From Atkinsonella hypoxylon (taxonomy: Eukaryota; Ascomycota; Sordariomycetes; Hypocreales; Clavicipitaceae): a stretch of DNA of 64,000 nucleotides. The notes under the pieces were generated by a model. The model saw only the letters and a list, made by a program, of their open reading frames with translations. It was not told the DNA's origin and ran no database searches. Every line of letters begins with the position of its first letter. The stretch's first letter is position 1. Position numbers and translations under genes: made by a program. The stretch covers positions 62,001-126,000 of the forward strand of contig JFHB01000009.1 of NCBI GenBank assembly GCA_000729835.1. The letters are read 5' to 3'. This document shows positions 20,919 to 32,547 of the stretch, piece after piece.

Positions 20919-21990
20919 CTAAACAACTGGCTTCCCCGAGTTGAATTTGCCTCGGATGGAAGACTTGCGAAGACGGATGTAGAACACAGCAGCGGTGAGC
21001 ACGAATCCAAAGGCGGCAATCTTCTGCACGAATGACCATCCCGGTGCACTGACTGCACCGGTCACATCATTTTCAACTGGTGCAACGCCATCGGCCCAAC
21101 CAGCTGAGCCATGGAGGCCTGATTCATCCCACACGCATCAGCACACCGGCACTGGGTGAAGCTCTAGTTTTCAAAAAATGTGTGAACCGGAAAAGGATCT
21201 CAAAGCTCGACGTGAATACCTTCGGGAGGGACCTCAAGCTCGCCACTCTTGGCAATCTTGATGGCCACTTCAGGCTTGTCGCCTGGCAAAGTCTTGACAT
21301 TCTCGATCAGCTCGACGATATCGTAGCCCTCGAGGACTTCGCCGAAGACGACGTGGCGGCCATCAAGCCAGCTAATGTTGTTAGTCTATTGCATCTTGTC
21401 GGGGAAATCAAGGGAAAGCTAGTGAGTGCATTGTTGCATCAAACTTACGGAGTGGGAACCGTGGTGACAAAGAATTGAGAGCCATTGGTGTCAGGGCCGG
21501 CGTTAGCCATGGAGAGGAGACCCTTCTTGGTGTGCTTCAGCTTGAAGTTCTCGTCCTTGAACTTGGCACCGTAGACTATAGAGAATCGCGAGCGTTAGAA
21601 TCAATCGACCATAGGCCAAACTTTGCTTCCTTTTCCACAATTCAATGCTGTCAATTACTTACTGGACTTGCCACCAGTGCCATCGCCATTGGTCATGTCA
21701 CCACCCTGAATCATGAACTGCTTGATGACACGGTGGAAAGTAGAGCCCTCGTAACCGAATCCCTTCTCACCGGTAGCCAAGGCACGGAAGTTCTCGGCAG
21801 TCTCAGGGACAGTCTTTCCATACAGACCAAATACAATGCGACCCAATGGCTTATTATCAGACTCAATGTCGAAGTAGACCCGGGTGGTGATCTTGGGTCC
21901 CTTAGCTGCCTCGGCAGTCTGGGAGAAGAACACCAGGCCGACTCCAAAAAGGAGGGCGAAGGAGACAATAAGTCGCCTCAAGTTAAGCAT
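20919..21990 (-). CDS. cypB: ER cyclophilin B (peptidyl-prolyl isomerase) with two possible C-termini
   Basis: Common exons 21990-21663 and 21575-21449, then 21371 onward. The signal peptide is at about 1-28 (hydrophobic [16 protein letters not shown]). The cyclophilin domain shows [34 protein letters not shown] and [11 protein letters not shown], all the expected active-site segments. Read straight through, exon 3 stops at 21200 with a C-terminal HVEL, an ER-retention-like tail, giving 208 residues. Alternatively a donor GAAG|GTATTC at 21220/21219 joins to CAG|GC CTC at 21118, and the frame continues to 20919: ...[11 protein letters not shown]..., a membrane helix ([15 protein letters not shown]) and a basic tail [10 protein letters not shown], giving 268 residues. 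Both forms keep phase. The enzyme would assist folding in the ER lumen. The span given includes the alternative last exon. Confidence 0.92.
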
Positions 21991-22781
21991 TATGAATGGA
22001 TTTTTTTTTTTTAAAAGAAAAAGCTAACCATAAGGCGATGAAATTGAAGGATAGTCGACCTTTTGGGTGGGATGTGATGAAGAAGAAGACGACGACGAAG
22101 AGGACAAATAGGCGGGAGATTAGTTGGACGTACAGTGTACCTTGGCCGGATGCGTTTTGAGCTCCCCCGCCGAAAGCATCAATACCAGAAGGAAGGATGG
22201 TCTATGCGCAGGGGGCTTGCAGACTAGTCGTAAGTAAAGTAAGAGGGTGGCATAGTACCAGGTAGATACCTAGGTACCTATGCTGGGGAAGACACGCGAC
22301 ACTGGCGAAAACAGCGCTCCACTTTCGCACGACACACAGGAGGTACCTCGAGCTACGCGATAAGGCGCCTATAGCCCGCTATAATCACCGTTTAAATGGT
22401 AGGTATCTTGAAGTACAGCGGTACACTCGAAAGGTTAGATGTATTGCGTCTGGTAACATTGAATCAGCCACATCAGGGCGCTGCTTAAGGACATTTCGTT
22501 GGTACTGCACGGATTGTGGCGGTCCTCCACTGCGCCTAGCGGCGAGGCGGCAAGATTGCGGGACGTATCAAATCCCTGGCTCACTGTTGGTGGCTTCTGG
22601 AGCATTGGACGGCGCTGAACCTTAGTCAGCTAGCGTCCAACTCAGTATCGCGTCATTTAACCGCAGCTTCTCCGACGATTGCGGATCCAGCTTCTCTTTT
22701 GGATTGTCGCATCTGCTTGGAGAAGAACCAAGTTCAGCAGGCGCACGATTCAAGCGTCCATTGGACTCGAATAACTTCATC
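21991..22781. promoter_or_regulatory. Divergent intergenic/promoter region
   Basis: Lies between the starts of CypB and uS13m. It includes a T-rich stretch just upstream of CypB and a CCTAGGTACCTA box at about 22268-22280. No gene recognised. Confidence 0.45.
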
Positions 22782-23330
22782 ATGGTAAGTTTCTCGGAAG
22801 AACCCCCCCCCCCCTCCCCTCTCTCTCTCCCCTCTCCCCCATTCTGCCAATATTGACGTTGAAGGCTTCACTTGCTCACACAATACTCACTTTGGTACAG
22901 GTGTTCATTCTCGGCGTCAATTTCAACGAGGGCAAGCTCGTCAAGGTAAACAGCCCAACACGTTCTCCGACCACGAACATTGGCAGCGCTTGCCGAGCGG
23001 CGCTGACGAATATGATAGAAAGCCCTCGAGTCATTCTACGCCTTGGGACCGACGACATCCTCCCGCATTATGGCGAAATATTCGATTCACAAACTCGCCA
23101 AGATCGGCTCTCTAAGTCCTAAAACTGTCACATCCCTAACGGCTGAGTTATCGCAGATGAAAATCGAAACAGATGCCAGGAGGGTCGTGCAAGATAACAT
23201 CAAGAGATTAAAAGACATTGGCTCCTACCGTGGTCGCCGTCATGCAATGGGCCTACCGGTGCGCGGCCAGCGAACAAGAACTCAGACGGCTACTGCCAAC
23301 AAGCTCAACAGGGTGGAGCGACGGTCATAG
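22782..23330 (+). CDS. Mitochondrial small-subunit ribosomal protein uS13m (Sws2)
   Basis: Three exons: 22782-22784 (just ATG), 22901-22945 and 23019-23330; 119 residues. The protein reads MVFILGVNFNEGKLVKKALE, then SFYALGPTTSSRIMAKYSIH, and ends SYRGRRHAMGLPVRGQRTRT followed by QTATANKLNRVERRS. RGRRHAMGLPVRGQRT is the near-invariant S13 C-terminal motif that binds 16S rRNA and tRNA. The short hydrophobic start instead of a long presequence is usual for fungal mitochondrial S13. The first exon holds only the initiator codon, so the first intron (22785-22900, with a poly-C/CT tract) follows ATG directly. Confidence 0.93.
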
Positions 23331-25038
23331 ACATGATTAATTATGTCGATAACGTCCAGCTTGGCGCGACATGGCACGCTCTCATTCACATATTCTCCGT
23401 CGAAAATTTGTACATTGGATGTCAATGATGATTATCGCAATAGCAAGCTCTCGTTTCTGATAAAGTCAAAGCAGGAGCGGACGAGCGAGGCAATTTAGGG
23501 GCACAGCGTTGTATTTCTACAGAGCAATCTGCTGAACTGTATAATAGTGTACATAGTGAGTTTTGCACACTTCACGGAAGAAGTCTTCATAAACCGTTTC
23601 GGACATTATTTTTTTTTGGCCATGCGGGGGCAGCCGTGCCTGTATTTTCGTTTTCAGGCTGGGCCGGCGGGTCCTGGTCCTGTTCTTGCCAAGTCCTATT
23701 CGTCCTCTCCATCTGTGCCTGTACGACTGTAAGAGGTACAGCGTACGTCCGTACGGTACTCCGTAATACTCTGTTAGGTAGGTGGGTACTTTGTACATGT
23801 CTGCCTCTATCCATGACCCTGCCTGTCAGCCAACCTGCCCATGCCCACTGGGGGTCGAAACACAGACAGGCAGAAACAGAAACCCAGCCACATCAAGCCG
23901 GAAAAAAAAAAAAAAAAAAAAAAAAGAGCTTCTGTGTTGCAGCTGCAATGCCGACCAAAACAGCCAACCTAATACTAAATAGGTAGTAGATGAAAAGTAT
24001 GAAATTGGAAAGGCACCTACGGAATACGCAAGTACGGTATCTAGCATGCGTGGCTCCTTGGCCCGAGGCCCTGGCGGCTCAACTGGACTCAACTGGCCTC
24101 AGCTGGCCTCAACTGGCCCAGCTGTCCCAGCCTGTTGCCAACTGGTTCGTGTCAACTGGTTGGTGATGATGCTGATCCAACCCTGATTCGACGCCACTGA
24201 GACCCCTTGGTCCTGCAGCTTCGTCCCTCGTTTAAGTCCCTCGTGCCCCTAATATGATATGACTGCCAGTGACGTTGGTTATTTGGGCCTGAAGGACCTT
24301 CCCTGCCGAGTTTGGTGCGGTGCGGTCTGGTTGTTATTAACAGAACATCAAGTTCGCAGCTTGGCCGTGCGCTCGCCAGTCTCTTTTCTCTTGTGTGCGA
24401 CGGTCTGAACGTCAACCGCCAAGTTGATTGACCGCATATTGTATCAATATTAACCACTCACCATCACCATCTACCATCTACCATCTACCATCGCCCATTC
24501 CCATTCCCATTCCCATTCCCATTCCCATTCCCCACTAGTGAACCTCACCACTTATTCATCGCCAGTTGGCAGCTGGGGTTTGCCAACTCAGCCTCACACC
24601 AATCTCCAATCTCCAATCTCCGACCATATTTCATGACCATCGCCTTTGCTGCTTGAACTCTCTTTTGAAGTGGGCCACCACTCTGGTAGCCAACTCGGGT
24701 GCACTGCTTTTATTAAATCACTCGTTGCTGAATTATATCCTATATCCACATTGCCGTTGAGCAGCCACATCACCGCTCCCGTTTACGCCGCCCGCCTACG
24801 TCAGTCAACGTCCCAGCCAACCCCTTACGGCTCCTCGCCCGTCCTCGACCGCCCTCGACCGCCCTCGACCGCACTTTTGGCTGTAGCTTGCAACGCCTGC
24901 GGTACTCGATTGGAAAGCAGTTCTATCTTCCTCTGCGTCCATCAGCGCTCGGCGACTTCAGCGCCACTATCTAATCGCACGCGAAGCTGTACTCTACGCA
25001 TATCATTCACGGCTGCGACGCAGCCACAGTGGTCCACG
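23331..25038. other. Long intergenic region with low-complexity tracts
   Basis: No gene supported. It contains an A23 run (about 23902-23925), repeated CAACTGG words (about 24074-24160), a TACGTCCGTACGGTACTCCG box (23743 on), and the CCATCTA/CCCATT repeats. The last few hundred bases are probably the leader of the RhoGAP gene. Confidence 0.5.
24464..24531. repeat. (ACCATCT)n and (CCCATT)n tracts
   Basis: Three to four tandem ACCATCT units are followed by about six tandem CCCATT units, on the promoter side of the RhoGAP gene. Confidence 0.85.
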
Positions 25039-27817
25039 ATGCCCGGCTTCGCAGACTCGTTCTGGTCGAACGATTATGCCGCAGGTTGGTACCGCTCAAA
25101 TGTGATGCATTTCATTTATCCCGTCTTCGACAAGACTAATAAGACCACGCAGGACTTGGTGTCTTGTTTGGAAAGCTTCAGCAAGGTGTGATGGAGAATC
25201 GCCAGGTTCTCACATTAGCCCGATTACGTGCAGAAGCTGAGGAAACATACGGTCAGCGCCTGGCTGACATTGCGCCATCCGTGGACAGAATCAATGGCGG
25301 CTTTTCGAGGGATGATGGTGCCACTGTTCGAAAAGTGAGTCTCACTTCCACTACTTGTCGCCACGCGTTGGCAGTGATGATCGCATGTCCACACAAGTTG
25401 AACCCGGTCGCTAACGACTTTCTTGTTTGCTTGTGCAGGCGTACGATGGCATGCGAACCGAAATGCAGGATGCGGCGCGAAGCCACCGCCGAATTGCACA
25501 AAATATTAGGGACTTGGTTATGAACCCATTCTCTCGTTGGTGTGATGCACATGAGGCCCGCATTCAGGAATCACAAGATGAGCTTCAGGGACGCATCAAG
25601 GTGCACGACCGACAGGCCGATACAGTACGAAAGCTTCGCTCAAACTACTTCAACAAGTGTCGGCTTGTCGAGGATCTCGAAGAAGAGAACAAACTAGGCT
25701 TTCAAGATCCTGAGACAAGCCCCCAGGCGAACCAGGCCAACATTCCAGAGATCAAGGTTCAAGCGCAGAGAGAAGAAGAGGTTTCTGATGAAGAGGAGTT
25801 ATTCGAAATTGGCGACGAAGTATACCAGCCCGAACAGCTAAAGAAAATCCTCTCGCATATGCTCTCCACCATCAAGATGGGTGAAACCAAAGTTCCCATT
25901 CTTGGTACTTACTTGAACACATCAGCAGGCTCTGATATTGTCGAGTACCTTCAACGCAGCATGGGTATTTCCAGCGTGAGCTATGCCGAACGCATCGGTC
26001 AAGATCTCATCTCCAACGGCCTCTTGAGACTCATCGGCAACGTGGGCAATACCTTTGCCAATAGCTCAAAAATGTTCTACCAGTGGCGCCCCAAGTCTTT
26101 CAAATTGGCAGGCCTGCCCGAGAGGAAAATCAACAAGACTTTCTCGCTTCCAGTCACAGGCTCAGATACTGGTCCAGACTTAGCTATGGTTGGAACTGTT
26201 AGCGAATATCTCGCCAACTGGAACGTGCTGAGCAACAGGGATCCCAACGAGACGCCGTCCATGCGCCTGCATCGCGAAGCGCGAGAAGCCGATGAGAAGT
26301 ACAAAATTGCTGTTCGTAAACTGGATGAGCTACGGTGCGAGCTCGAAGAGGCCATTTTCTTGCACCTCAAGTTTCTCGAACGATGCGAGTTGGATCGATT
26401 AAAGGCCATCAAAACCGTCATTCTGGACTTTTCCGGGGCCATTGGCAATGTGATACCCAGCCTACAGTCGACGGTAGACAAAATGGTCTTGTTTCAGGAG
26501 ACGATTCAGCCTGCGGGTGATCTGCGTTATCTGTTAGAGAACTACAGAACAGGCAGCTTCGTTCCCAAGGTTGTCGTGTATGAGAATTACTATAACAAGG
26601 TCGACGAGCAAACCTTTGGTGTCGATCTCGAGGCTCGTGCTAGAGTGGACAAGAAACGTGTACCGATGATTGTGACGACCATATTGACCTACTTGGACCA
26701 TCATTATCCAGATCTTGAAGGGGACGAAGCCCGCAGAGGTGTCTGGCTGGTTGATGTGCCCTTGAGTCAAATTCATAAGCTGCGAGCCAAGGTTAATGAT
26801 GGTAAACCAATATCACCAGAGGCCTTTGAAGAATTCGATGTTCCCACCGTCGCCGGATTACTGAAGCTCTACCTCTTGGAGCTTCCAGGTCAGTCTACAC
26901 TCTCTCTTGAAAGAGAACTGTTCCCTTTTTCAAGATCAACAGCACACTCTAACACGCTCGGTCTAGATTCTCTTGTCAGCGCGCACGTCTACGAAATCAT
27001 TCGCACCATTTATACCACTCCAACCGCAGACGCCACGGACGCATCGCGCATCGCCGTCCTCCAGCAAACTTTGTCACAGCTACGACTGACGAATATTGCC
27101 ACTCTCGATGCTTGTATGAACCACTTCACTCGACTGATCGATCTCACTTCAGCCGACGAGCAGTACATTTCGTCGCTGGCGGCGTCTTTAGCGCCCTGCA
27201 TCCTCCGACCTCGAACCGAGACATCGCTCACTCTGGAAGAGAAGCACGCGGCACGACTTGTCCGAGACCTTTTTGCTCACAAGGAACCCATCTTCAACGA
27301 GCTCAAGCGCATGTCCACTTTGAACCACTCCGCTTCGGTGGGCGGCAATCGCCCTCGCGCCATCAGCACCGACGAAAGCAATAGGAAAGCACTAGTGGAA
27401 GAGCGCAACCGCGCTCTTTTAGAAAAGGCCAACGCCACGCGAGGCCGACCAACTAGCCCGGCTCCAGGACCCCGCGGTCACCGACGCGACAGAAGCAGCG
27501 GCGGACCAGATACTCGGTTCCCCATACAGACGAGTCCAACCTCTGCCGAAAGGAACCGGTCCAGTCTGGGGAGCATGGGCAGCATTGAAAGCCGTTTCAA
27601 GCGAACGTCTCTTGATGTCCCCGAGAGCGGTCCTACGGCCGAGCTTGCAAACGGCTCACCCCAGGGCAAAGGGCACGACAGCGATGCAGACAGGCGAGAC
27701 AGCGGCAGCCGCATTGGCACCAAGTTTGTCGGCGGCAAGAGAGTGCCCAGCACACCTCCGCTGGATGGCACGCCCTCACGAGGAGTCACGCTCGAGGACA
27801 AGCCCATGGACGATTAG
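25039..27817 (+). CDS. F-BAR / DEP / RhoGAP protein (Rgd2/Rga8 type)
   Basis: Exons 25039-25084, 25153-25334, 25439-26888 and 26967-27817; 842 residues. The N-terminus MPGFADSFWSNDYAAGLGVL and FGKLQQGVMENRQVLTLARL are F-BAR. A DEP domain follows at about 210-295 (TYLNTSAGSDIVEYLQRSMG, GLLRLIGNVGNTF). After the second half of the F-BAR comes the RhoGAP domain at about 468-680 (FGVDLEAR, VAGLLKLYLLELP). The tail is Ser/Pro/Arg-rich and disordered. Membrane-binding GAPs of this layout act on Cdc42/Rho5-class GTPases at the cell cortex. The last intron (26889-26966, 78 nt) is a multiple of three with no stop; removing it gives the conserved ELPDSLVSA. At the usual arginine-finger place (GIYRVSG) this protein reads GVWLVDVP, with Leu for Arg. 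Confidence 0.92.
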
Positions 27818-28500
27818 TGAACGGTCCATGGTAGTCTTGACTTGGCGTGACGACCCGTGGAAACCAAAGAAAGCATACTTGCATCTTGAGCCCCCTTCCC
27901 CCTTCCCCCACCCCCCCCCCCCCTTTTTTTTTTTCCACGTAATTCATAGGGAGGAGCATCAGCAGGGACAAAGAAGACAAGACAAAAGACTTCAATACAG
28001 AGACACTGCATTCCTCACCACCCTTCTGATTCCTTTTGTTGCATGCAGAACGCGTCTCAATCCGAGCTCCTCGGTGCGCAGACAATAGAAGCTGTAGATG
28101 CCTTGATACGAGCTACGAAGCTAGTGTATTTACCATTATGTACGATTGCTTGCTCTGTGAAAGGAAAAAAAAAAAAAAAAAAAACTTCGGTGTTTTGTCG
28201 GCATGGTTGCGTAACAGTTTTCCCATCTTAGAATGATTTCTGCACGGCATGCTCTTGAGCGCTTTTGATTGAAGAGTACATGGTCTTGTACTTTTATTTG
28301 AGGTGATTGCCTGTCATGCGGGATGTTCTCCAGTTGGGGTCAGAGACCTCGGTGCTGAACTTTACACATTCTACCGCTGCGGATGCAAAGGGTTGGCATT
28401 AGACAGCATCTCTAGTTTGAAGCACGTACGTCGCGTCGCGGTATTCTTTTATTCACCAGACATTTCTGTTTATGAATGCTCGAGATGCTCTCATCATGTC
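27818..28500. other. Convergent intergenic region
   Basis: 3' flanks of the RhoGAP gene and AP-3 delta. It holds a C/T homopolymer block at about 27895-27935 and an A20 run at about 28164-28183. No gene seen. Confidence 0.6.
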
Positions 28501-31500
28501 CTAGTCCTCAATCTCAGCCATCTTCTTCTTTCTAACCGTCTTCTTCTTCTTGGGCAAGACAACTTCGTCTATGGCTGTGCTCTGGCTCGGTCTATCGACT
28601 CCAGGTGATGTCCCCGTGGCCAGGTTTATTCCACTCTCTGCGCTTTCTGTTCCTTCAGGGGGTCCCTGGAGCCCTGCGGGCTTGACTTTCTTCGTCTTTT
28701 TAGGTTTCACCTCTCCTTCTGCGTCGTCCGCCTCTGCCTCCGAATTCTTCACCTTGACTTTTTTCTTCTTCTTCTTCTTTTTGATAACCGTGCCTTCGGC
28801 GTCGATGCCCTGTGCAATCTGAATGCGTTCATTCGCACGCTGCATCTCGAGCCGCAGTCGCTCAACTTCCTTCATCGCCTGCTGCATCTCGGCTTCTTCA
28901 CGCTGTTGCTGCTCATAGTCGAATCCGTTGGCAGGTGTGCCCTCGAGGCTGAACGACCCGATATGGCTAGAGTCTACTTGCAAGAGAGACTGTTTCAGTT
29001 TCCTGCTCTTTGTCTTTGTAAGGCTATCCGAATTATTTTCTGATTCGTATTGCCGGGAACTATTTCCGCCATCGCTGCCTTCAAGAGTCTCGTCACTAGC
29101 AATGACTATTCTTTGCTTCGGCTTGGGTTGGGGTTTAAGTACTGGAGCAGCAGAACTGCCTGCCAAGTTATCCAGATCAAGCTTCACGATGGGTATCGAG
29201 TCAATATCTAACTCGGGCCCATTGTTGCTCTGCAGAATATTGTGGATTGGTGTGGACGTTCCAGGTACGTCAATGCTGCTAGGAATGTAAAATGGATCGT
29301 CTTTATTCCGTTCCATTCGCTCTGCTTTGCGGCGCGCAATAATATCTGCGTCCAGATAGCTTTCTTCACTTGGCTGTTGATATGAGCCTACAATTTCTTC
29401 GGCAGGGTCAGACAGTCTGCTGATTGCTGGTGCGGAAGACGGAATGGCCGTCGGAGCTGGCCGCTGGTTGTAGTATATCTCAAATTCATCCGATCCGTCC
29501 TCTTCCAGTATGACATGATCTGCCGTTGACAGAAGATGGTGCAGATTAGGGTGGATGGCTTCATCAAGATCTAAACCATCAGGCATGGGCACATTGTGTT
29601 GTGCGCCCTGGGCAACTGAGTTGAGTTCCCACCCTGTAAACAGCGAGGGTATTGCCTGAGTTAACAGCAGAGGGGGCTCTTGAGGAGATTCGTCTGTTGA
29701 CGCTGGTTGACCTGAAACAGCCTCGGCCGCGAGTTTTATTAGCTCGACAAACTCGACAGCCCGGTCTTGGGTCTCGAGATTTGGATGCAAAGCGAGCGGC
29801 TCCGCCGCGTCAAGAATACGGGCGATGAGGAGCGATATCCGCGATTTGCGCTCCGGCGTCCACGGCTGAGTTTCATCTCCCGCTATGGATGCAAATATCT
29901 TGGCGCTTGCCACCAATGACGTCGTGCAAACCTCCGGTCGAGCAGCGCGCGATGTTAATTGCAGCAGACTGTTGAGCGTGCCATTGGGGTCCTGCAGTAA
30001 AATTGCGTATTCACCCAGAATCCAGGTTACCGATTTGAGGGCACCCGATGTCACTTTATGACTACTCGGGGTATCTAAATTCAGCTGAGTGACTATGCTG
30101 TAGCCTGCCCGGACTGCTGTTGATCTCATGGCTCTGACTTTAACGGCAACATTTCGCAGCTCGTCGCCTATCTTTTCCGCTATGTCGGAAGACGCTCGTG
30201 AGGAAGCGGCTGCCATCTCAAGCGACTCAAACTGCCAAGGAATCGGCGCTATGCGGACCAGCTGAGTCAATACGTCAATGTACCAGTCAAAGTCGAGGAT
30301 ATTGGCGTAGTTGTCCTTGGAACACATGAACAATATTCGACCAACGACATCGAGTCTGTAATCTTCAGGGAGCGTCAGTGCTTGGCTTTCGCTCTTGTTG
30401 AGTTCCGTAACGGCCACTTGCGGCTCTTCATCTGATTCTGAGCTCGGTTCTAGTGATGGTGTTCGAGATTTTCGGTCTTTATCAAGCGCTGATGACCTGA
30501 GCTGTTTCATTAAGCGGCTAACCACCGGGACTAAATTGTCCCCGCTCACCATTCCTTGAACCAGGTCGAGGGCTTTTATTCTAATTGTGATATCTGGGCT
30601 GTCAATACACTCCAGAATGACATCCTCCTGTTGCGCTACAAGATGTGGATGAGTAAGTACGATCTTGTTAAAAGCAAGCAGTGCCACGTATTTGACTAGG
30701 ACACCGTCGAATTAGCCCAAGTTACGATGTGGACAGCCTCAATCACGCTCGTCGCAACTTACGGTTCGGGTCGCCATGAATCATTACCATTCCACGGAGC
30801 TTGTTGACACATAGTGTGGCAACTTCATCCGTATCAGTTGAGTCTTCCGTGCTCCCAAGTATACCACCTTGTATAATCCCGTTGATACACTCATACAGAA
30901 GAGACATGGCATGAGTAGTGGCAATTATATTCGTTAGAGGAGGCATCAGCTTCTTGACGAGCCGAGGCTCCAAGGGTGTCAATGTCGCGAACTTGGTTGG
31001 TCAGTACTTGCCGTGTTGCTATCAGTGGCATGGATCGACAAAACATACTAGTTTTATGAGCTTGATGGCCATCCAGTTATTACCTCCATCAACTAATAGC
31101 TCAAATAACCGAGGGGCCAGGGGAAGAAAATCATGCGGCCTGCGCCATCCCAATTCGCACACGACGTTCACAATTGCTGCTGTCACACTGGGGTCCTCAT
31201 TAGGGTCCATCAGACGTTCCTTGATTTTCGGCCACGCTGCACGTAAAGCCTCCGGGTACACAAGTGCCAAGCGATATAGTGTTACTAAGGTTTTCTTTCT
31301 GACATTAGACTGACTGTATCCTAATCGAGGGAGTAGATCGGCAAGGGTTGAAAGCGCCAAAGCCGGCGTGATGACGTGTGGGAGGGTCGCAATAGGGAGA
31401 GAAAGAACAATCGGAGTTGACGAGCCGAGATCCTAGAATCAAATGGAACAGAGTCAGCTCGTCTGTCCAGGGCGTTTCATTGTGTTTTCCCGGCTGCTAA

Positions 31501-32022
31501 GAGTTCGAACCTTTTTCAATAAGTTTGTGGCTAACATAAGGACTTCAGTATCTGGCCGAAAACTCTGTACGGCTCCCAAGTACCCAACTCGTTTCTGATG
31601 ATACTTAGGGGACGACATGACTTCAAGGACATGAAAGGAGGCCCATGACATGTCATATCCCAGCATCTCGAGGTACACCAGTTTGAGCAGCGCCGTGGCC
31701 TTGACATCTAAACATGACCAGAGGACCCAATGTTAGCATTTTCAGGACTTGGAGCATAAAGCAGTAGTGGCAAGCACAAAAGATCTTTTTGGGGGATATG
31801 ACATACCCATATCCTGACTGCGAACTTCGGCGCGACATTCTTTCAAGCTCTTTTGGATGTATTCCTTCTCGTTCCCCTTGTGATTTCGTAGTCCTCGAAT
31901 GAGGTCATAAAGTGACTTTTCGAACCTAATATGCTGCTATTAACGTCTGGTTCTCATGGCACCAGCAAAATTTGCTTTCATGAGCTCCCGTGTTCGAGGA
32001 ATGAAGGCATTTCGGCATACAT
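28501..32022 (-). CDS. AP-3 adaptor complex delta subunit (Apl5)
   Basis: Coding exons, all in phase: 32022-32021 (AT), 31925-31807, 31707-31511, 31432-31049, 30991-30763, 30695-28501; 1041 residues. It begins MFEKSLYDLIRGLRNHKG, continues with the adaptin repeats (ATALLKLVYLEMLGYDMSWA, NVRKKTLVTLYRLALVYPEA, FELLVDGGNNWMAIKLIKL, YECINGIIQGG, KYVALLAFNKIVLTH) and ends in a hinge and Lys-rich tail (KKKKKKKKVKVK, VLPKKKKTVRKKK). AP-3 carries cargo from Golgi/endosome directly to the vacuole. The family's initiator Met is directly followed by Phe, and the only start I can build has AT and G in different exons (AT|GTATGC...TTAG|G TTC). Exons 2-6 are firm; the first is inferred. Confidence 0.92.
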
Positions 32023-32547
32023 TATGCCAGCTCGAGGCCCCGCGCGTGGGGCTACAGCAGGTCCGTCCGCGATGCGAGCGTCAATATATCTGCCTCAAGC
32101 TGTGGTGAATCTGCGAATCGAATGAGCCGTCCGGGTCATGATGCGTCTTGGTCGGTCATGGACGATGGCAGCAGATAGAGATGGACGGTGACTGAGGGGA
32201 TGTGCAGGTCGAAGTCGAGGGACCTGACCTCAAGAGAGTGGATCTCACCTGCCCAGAGCTGACTTGTTGTCTCCAGTCATTCATTATGTGACCTCACCTA
32301 ATGCACCAGATGCATTTTGTCGCTGGACCACCTATTCGCAACTCAATAGTTAGCCATCAGGCCACAACTAATGTTCAATTTCTCTGCTTAGTGACTAACG
32401 TAATATTTATTTATTTTGAATAATCATTCTATTAGAATTTTCTCTTATAAATGTTCCTACAGCCACCCTTCTTTCACCCGGAAACCAAAACTGCGAACAA
32501 AGGCCCGTCTTTTTTTCCCAACTACGGGATCAAACGTACCCGAAACC
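32023..32547. promoter_or_regulatory. Divergent promoter region
   Basis: Between AP-3 delta and COQ10. The part before COQ10 is AT-rich (TATTTATTTATTTTG at about 32404). An upstream frame reads into COQ10 in phase but from a non-ATG codon. Confidence 0.45.
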
